Origin: Planifilum fulgidum
GTDB taxonomy: Bacteria; Bacillota; Bacilli; Thermoactinomycetales; DSM-44946
NCBI RefSeq assembly: GCF_900113175.1
Contig: NZ_FOOK01000010.1
Span: 38,779 to 102,778 of the forward strand
Reading direction: 5' to 3'
DNA length: 64,000 nucleotides
This document shows, piece after piece, positions 61,105 to 64,000 of this stretch. How positions within the stretch are numbered: position 1 is the first letter of the stretch; each line of letters begins with the position of its first letter. Made by a program: the position numbers and the translations under genes. The notes beneath the pieces were generated by a model. That model was given only the letters and a program-made list of their open reading frames with translations. It ran no database searches and was not told the origin of the DNA.

Positions 61105-62003
61105 GCGTCATCGAGGTGAGGGGCGTCACGAAGCGGTTCGGGAATTTCACCGCCCTCGATTCCATCGATCTGACCGTCGGCGAGGGGGAGATATACGGTT
61201 TCATCGGGCCGAACGGCGCCGGAAAATCGACGACGATCCGGATTTTGCTCGGGATGCTGAAGGCGACGAGCGGTTCGGCGCGGATTTTCGGAAAGGACGT
61301 GTGGAAGGATGCGGTGGAGATCCACCGGCGGATCGCCTACGTCCCCGGCGATGTGAACCTGTGGCCCAATCTGACCGGGGGCGAGGTGATCGATTTGCTG
61401 TTGAAGCTGAGGGGAAACGGAAATCCAAACAAAAGGGATGAGCTGTTGGAGCGGTTCGGCTTGGATCCGCGGAAGAAATGCCGCACCTACTCGAAGGGGA
61501 ACCGGCAAAAGGTGGCCCTGGTGGCGGCTTTCGCCCAGGATGCCGATCTGTACCTGTTGGATGAGCCCACCTCCGGCCTGGATCCCTTGATGGAGCGCAC
61601 CTTCCAGGAGTGCGTCCGGGAAGCCAAGGCGGAGGGGAAGACGGTCTTTTTGTCCAGCCACATCCTGTCCGAGGTGGAGAAATTGTGCGACAGGGTGGCG
61701 ATCATCCGGCAGGGGAAGATCATCGAAGAGGGATCCCTCGCCGAGCTGCGCCATCTGACCCGCATGAACGTCATCCTCCGGACGAAACGGCCGGCGGAGG
61801 GCCTTGAGGAACTGAAGGGAGTCCATCACCTGGAAGAAAAGGAGGGCGAATGGACGTTCCAGGTGGACAGCGAAGAGCTGGACGGGGTGATCCGGCACAT
61901 CAGCCGGTTCGGCATTGAACATCTGGAATGCCTGCCGCCGACCTTGGAGGACTTGTTTCTGCGGTATTACGAGGGGGCGGAGGCTGGAGGGACGAAAGGA
62001 TGA
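61101..62003 (+). CDS. ABC transporter ATP-binding protein
   Basis: This 300-aa ATPase has Walker A GPNGAGKST (36-44), the signature in variant form YSKGNRQKV near 131, Walker B LYLLDEPTSGLDP near 151 and the H-loop SSHILSE near 188. A C-terminal ~80-residue domain ends LEDLFLRYYEG, as in exporters of the drug/antibiotic (DrrA/CcmA-like) group. The ATGA overlap with tetR and with the permease gene shows tight coupling. It powers the permease encoded next. Confidence 0.92.
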   Translation: MSVIEVRGVTKRFGNFTALDSIDLTVGEGEIYGFIGPNGAGKSTTIRILLGMLKATSGSARIFGKDVWKDAVEIHRRIAYVPGDVNLWPNLTGGEVIDLLLKLRGNGNPNKRDELLERFGLDPRKKCRTYSKGNRQKVALVAAFAQDADLYLLDEPTSGLDPLMERTFQECVREAKAEGKTVFLSSHILSEVEKLCDRVAIIRQGKIIEEGSLAELRHLTRMNVILRTKRPAEGLEELKGVHHLEEKEGEWTFQVDSEELDGVIRHISRFGIEHLECLPPTLEDLFLRYYEGAEAGGTKG

Positions 62004-63604
62004 AAGGGGAAGCGTTCAAAGGCACCGGGAGTCTGATGAAGCTCCTGTTCCGGAAGGACCGCCTGAAAATCGCCGTTTGGTTGGCCGGCTTCCTTCTGGT
62101 GACGGCGTCGGCGGCGGCCGCTTATCCGACCGTCTACAAGACGGAGGAAGATCTCGCGGGTTTTGCCCTGACCATGAAAAATCCCGCCATGAAGGCGATG
62201 GTGGGCCCGGGATACGATACGTCCGACTTCACCACGTCCTTGGTCTTTGCCGTCGAAATGCTGATGTTTTCCGTCGTTGCCGCGGCGGTGATGAATATTT
62301 TGCTCGTCGGCGGAGCGACCCGGACCGATGAAGAGGAGGGCCGGCTGGAGCTGATCCGTTCCCTGCCGGTGGGAAGACTGGCCTATCTGGGCGCCGCGCT
62401 GGTGGAAGCCCTGATCGTCAACGGATTGCTCGCCCTCCTGATCGGGACGGCCCTCAGCCGCACGGATCTGGACGGCCTGACGGCGGAGAGCGCCTTTTTG
62501 TACGGAGCCCTTCTGGGGAGCGCGGGCTTTCTCTTCGCCGGCGTCACCGCCCTGTTCGCTCAGCTGGCGGAGACCTCCCGGGGGGCGCAGGGGTTTGCCT
62601 TCGGCGCCCTGATCGCCTTTTACGTCCTGCGGGCGGTCGGGGATGTGGAGGCGGAGGCGGCCTCTCTCCTTTCACCCCTGGGATGGGTGTCCAGAGCCTA
62701 TGTATTTTTGGAAAACGAGTGGTGGCCGGTCGGGCTGTCGGTTTTGGCGGCGGCTGTTCTCATCGTCCTTTCCCTTTACCTCCACGCCGTCCGCGACATG
62801 GGCGCCGGATTCCTCCCCGCCCGCAGGGGAAGGGCGCGCGCCGGCGCCCTGTTGAAGACTCCCTTCGGTTTCGTCCTGCGCCAGCAGAGTACGACCGTTT
62901 TCTCCTGGGCGCTCGGCATCTTCCTGCTCAGCGCCTCCTTCGGGGCGATTCTCGGGGAATTGGAAACCTACTACGGCGACATGGAGTTGATCCTGCAGAT
63001 ATTGGGAGAGGACGACGCCTCCGGCTTGACGGAACAATTTTTGTCGCTGATCATCGTCATCATCACCCTGTTCGGCATCGTTCCCGCCCTCACGACCGTG
63101 TTGAAACTGCAGGGGGAGGAAAACAAAAACCGGTCCGAACTGTTTTACAGCGGGGCCGTTTCCCGGCGGACCATGATGTTTTCCTACGGCGCCGCCGCGC
63201 TGCTCGTCTCGGCGTTGATGCAGTTCATGCTCGCCCTGGGCATCTGGTCGGCGGGGGCTTCGGTCCTGGAGGGGGTCGCAACCTTCGGGAAGCTGGTTCA
63301 ATCCGTCCTCGTCCATCTTCCGGCCATGTGGGTGATGCTCGGCCTCGCCTTTCTGTTGATCGGTTTTGCGCCGAGGGCGGTGCACCTGGTATGGCTGTAT
63401 TTCACCTTTTGCTTCGTCGTCGTTTATTTCGGCGATCTGTTGGAATTTCCCGATTGGCTGAAGGGGATTTCCGCCTTCCACCACATTCCGGAGCCGTTGG
63501 TGGAGTCCTTCCGGCCGGGTCCCGTCCTTCTGTTGACGCTCCTTTTCGCCCTCCTTTCCATGGCGGGTTATGCCGGGTATCGGAGAAGGGATATCACCGG
63601 GTAA
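62000..63604 (+). CDS. ABC transporter permease (polyketide/drug exporter type)
   Basis: This 534-aa membrane protein has about twelve hydrophobic segments in two similar halves and resembles the 'exporter of polyketide antibiotics' family, which works with CcmA-like ATPases. ATG 62000 follows GACGAAAGGA and overlaps the ATPase stop. A large extracellular loop follows the first helix (TVYKTEEDLAGFALTM). With the TetR gene it forms a drug-responsive efflux operon. The transported compound cannot be predicted. Confidence 0.82.
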   Translation: MKGEAFKGTGSLMKLLFRKDRLKIAVWLAGFLLVTASAAAAYPTVYKTEEDLAGFALTMKNPAMKAMVGPGYDTSDFTTSLVFAVEMLMFSVVAAAVMNILLVGGATRTDEEEGRLELIRSLPVGRLAYLGAALVEALIVNGLLALLIGTALSRTDLDGLTAESAFLYGALLGSAGFLFAGVTALFAQLAETSRGAQGFAFGALIAFYVLRAVGDVEAEAASLLSPLGWVSRAYVFLENEWWPVGLSVLAAAVLIVLSLYLHAVRDMGAGFLPARRGRARAGALLKTPFGFVLRQQSTTVFSWALGIFLLSASFGAILGELETYYGDMELILQILGEDDASGLTEQFLSLIIVIITLFGIVPALTTVLKLQGEENKNRSELFYSGAVSRRTMMFSYGAAALLVSALMQFMLALGIWSAGASVLEGVATFGKLVQSVLVHLPAMWVMLGLAFLLIGFAPRAVHLVWLYFTFCFVVVYFGDLLEFPDWLKGISAFHHIPEPLVESFRPGPVLLLTLLFALLSMAGYAGYRRRDITG

Positions 63605-63656
63605 ACCGGGATGCCGAAGATGTCGGGGAAAACCCCTGGCGCTCGTGTGAAGTGCA

Positions 63657-63707
63657 CCCCTTAAAGTAGACACAGGAAAACACCCCTGTGAAAATTACTT
63701 TAAGGGG
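63657..63707 (+). repeat. Hairpin before the IS3 transposase start
   Basis: CCCCTTAAAGTA (63657-63668) pairs with TACTTTAAGGGG (63696-63707). Inside it CACAGG (63671-63676) pairs with CCTGTG (63685-63690). In transcripts entering from outside, the fold would bury the AAGGGG ribosome binding site of orfA and so limit transposase made by read-through. Confidence 0.75.
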
Positions 63708-63715
63708 TGATTTTC

Positions 63716-64000
63716 GTGGCAAGAAAAGGACAGAAATTCAAGACATATAGCTTTGAACTGAAAAAGAAGGCAGTGGAAATGAGGCTTCAGGGCATTCCCA
63801 AGGCAAAGATTGCTGAAGAGCTGGGGATTCAAGATGTGGGGCGATTAAAGATCTGGATGCGGAAATACCGGGAACAGGGCGATTTTGGGCTAATGGAGCA
63901 CAGAGGGAGGCGGAAAGAGTACAAGGACCTGGAACGGGAAGTCAAAAGGCTGCGACTGGAGAATGATGTCCTAAAAAAGTGGCTGGAGATTTTGGCAAGG
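63716..64000 (+). CDS. IS3-family transposase OrfA, partial
   Basis: 95 codons from GTG 63716 are visible. They give a helix-turn-helix (YSFELKKKAVEMRLQGIPKA and IAEELGIQDVGRLKIWMRKY) and a leucine-zipper-like tail (LEREVKRLRLENDVLKKWLEIL), the normal order in IS150-type OrfA. The zipper region usually ends in a frameshift site joining OrfA to the DDE OrfB. That part lies beyond the window. Confidence 0.85.
   Translation, partial: MARKGQKFKTYSFELKKKAVEMRLQGIPKAKIAEELGIQDVGRLKIWMRKYREQGDFGLMEHRGRRKEYKDLEREVKRLRLENDVLKKWLEILAR

Larger units (their letters stand above)
63648..64000 (+). mobile_element. IS3-family insertion sequence, 5' part
   Basis: The left end appears to begin near TGAAGTGCACCCC (63648), which fits the TG-starting ends of the IS3/IS150 group. 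A long hairpin and an orfA-type transposase gene follow, cut by the window end. The element lies 40-45 bases after the ABC permease stop. The exact first base and the right end cannot be seen. Confidence 0.75.

Overview
The window looks like a chromosomal segment from a GC-rich, endospore-forming member of the Bacillota, probably Bacillales and possibly a thermophile of the Thermoactinomycetaceae type. The evidence is a spore photoproduct lyase gene (splB), strong AGGAGG-type ribosome binding sites with frequent TTG and GTG starts, BglG/PTS and AtuA-type catabolic operons, and several intrinsic terminators. The genus cannot be fixed from the sequence alone.

Positions 1-9440 are ordinary metabolism. 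The 3' end of a sugar operon (SIS isomerase tail, class II aldolase, PfkB kinase) is followed by a DUF1538-DUF1538-tandem P-II operon, a threonine-dehydratase-like enzyme, splB, tRNA-Ala(GGC), and a UbiB-family kinase with a phasin-like partner. Positions 9440-18400 mix sparse DNA with accessory genes: a 1264-aa superfamily 1 helicase fused to a restriction-type nuclease, an acyl-CoA-dehydrogenase-family flavoprotein, an EVE/PUA protein, a membrane-anchored protein, and a fragment resembling the end of a CBASS SAVED domain.

Positions 18569-23888 hold a divergent catabolic and transport locus. DUF4387 and AtuA lie on the minus strand; a TRAP-type permease, a small membrane protein, a class I amidotransferase-like hydrolase and a GntR/UTRA regulator lie on the plus strand. 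Two matching operator-like sites sit between the divergent promoters.

Positions 24673-41223 are a defence locus of about 16.5 kb on one strand, with almost no spacing between its first four genes: a SNF2-type helicase like DrmD, a 1515-aa adenine DNA methyltransferase like DrmMI, a 2177-aa DEAD-box/DUF1998 helicase with a degenerate nuclease-like C-terminus, a RelE-fold/UvrD helicase fusion, and then a trimmed SRA-like modified-base reader. It is DISARM-related but does not have the standard gene set.

Positions 41331-47922 contain a duplicated module: an XRE-TPR regulator (minus) divergent from a SAM-methyltransferase-like gene plus a ~100-aa partner (plus). In the first copy the partner is a pseudogene and an IS5-family element sits beside it. 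The second copy carries a candidate 24-codon peptide gene. Next comes a visibly AT-richer stretch (47940-50350) with a 5'-truncated prokaryotic Argonaute that keeps its DEDD catalytic residues.

Positions 50848-63604 return to metabolism: an MtnE-like aminotransferase, a BglG-type regulator with a PTS IIA-IIB-IIC operon plus phosphotriesterase-like, creatininase-like and SIS proteins, and a TetR-regulated ABC exporter with two clear palindromic operators. The window ends inside an IS3-family element.
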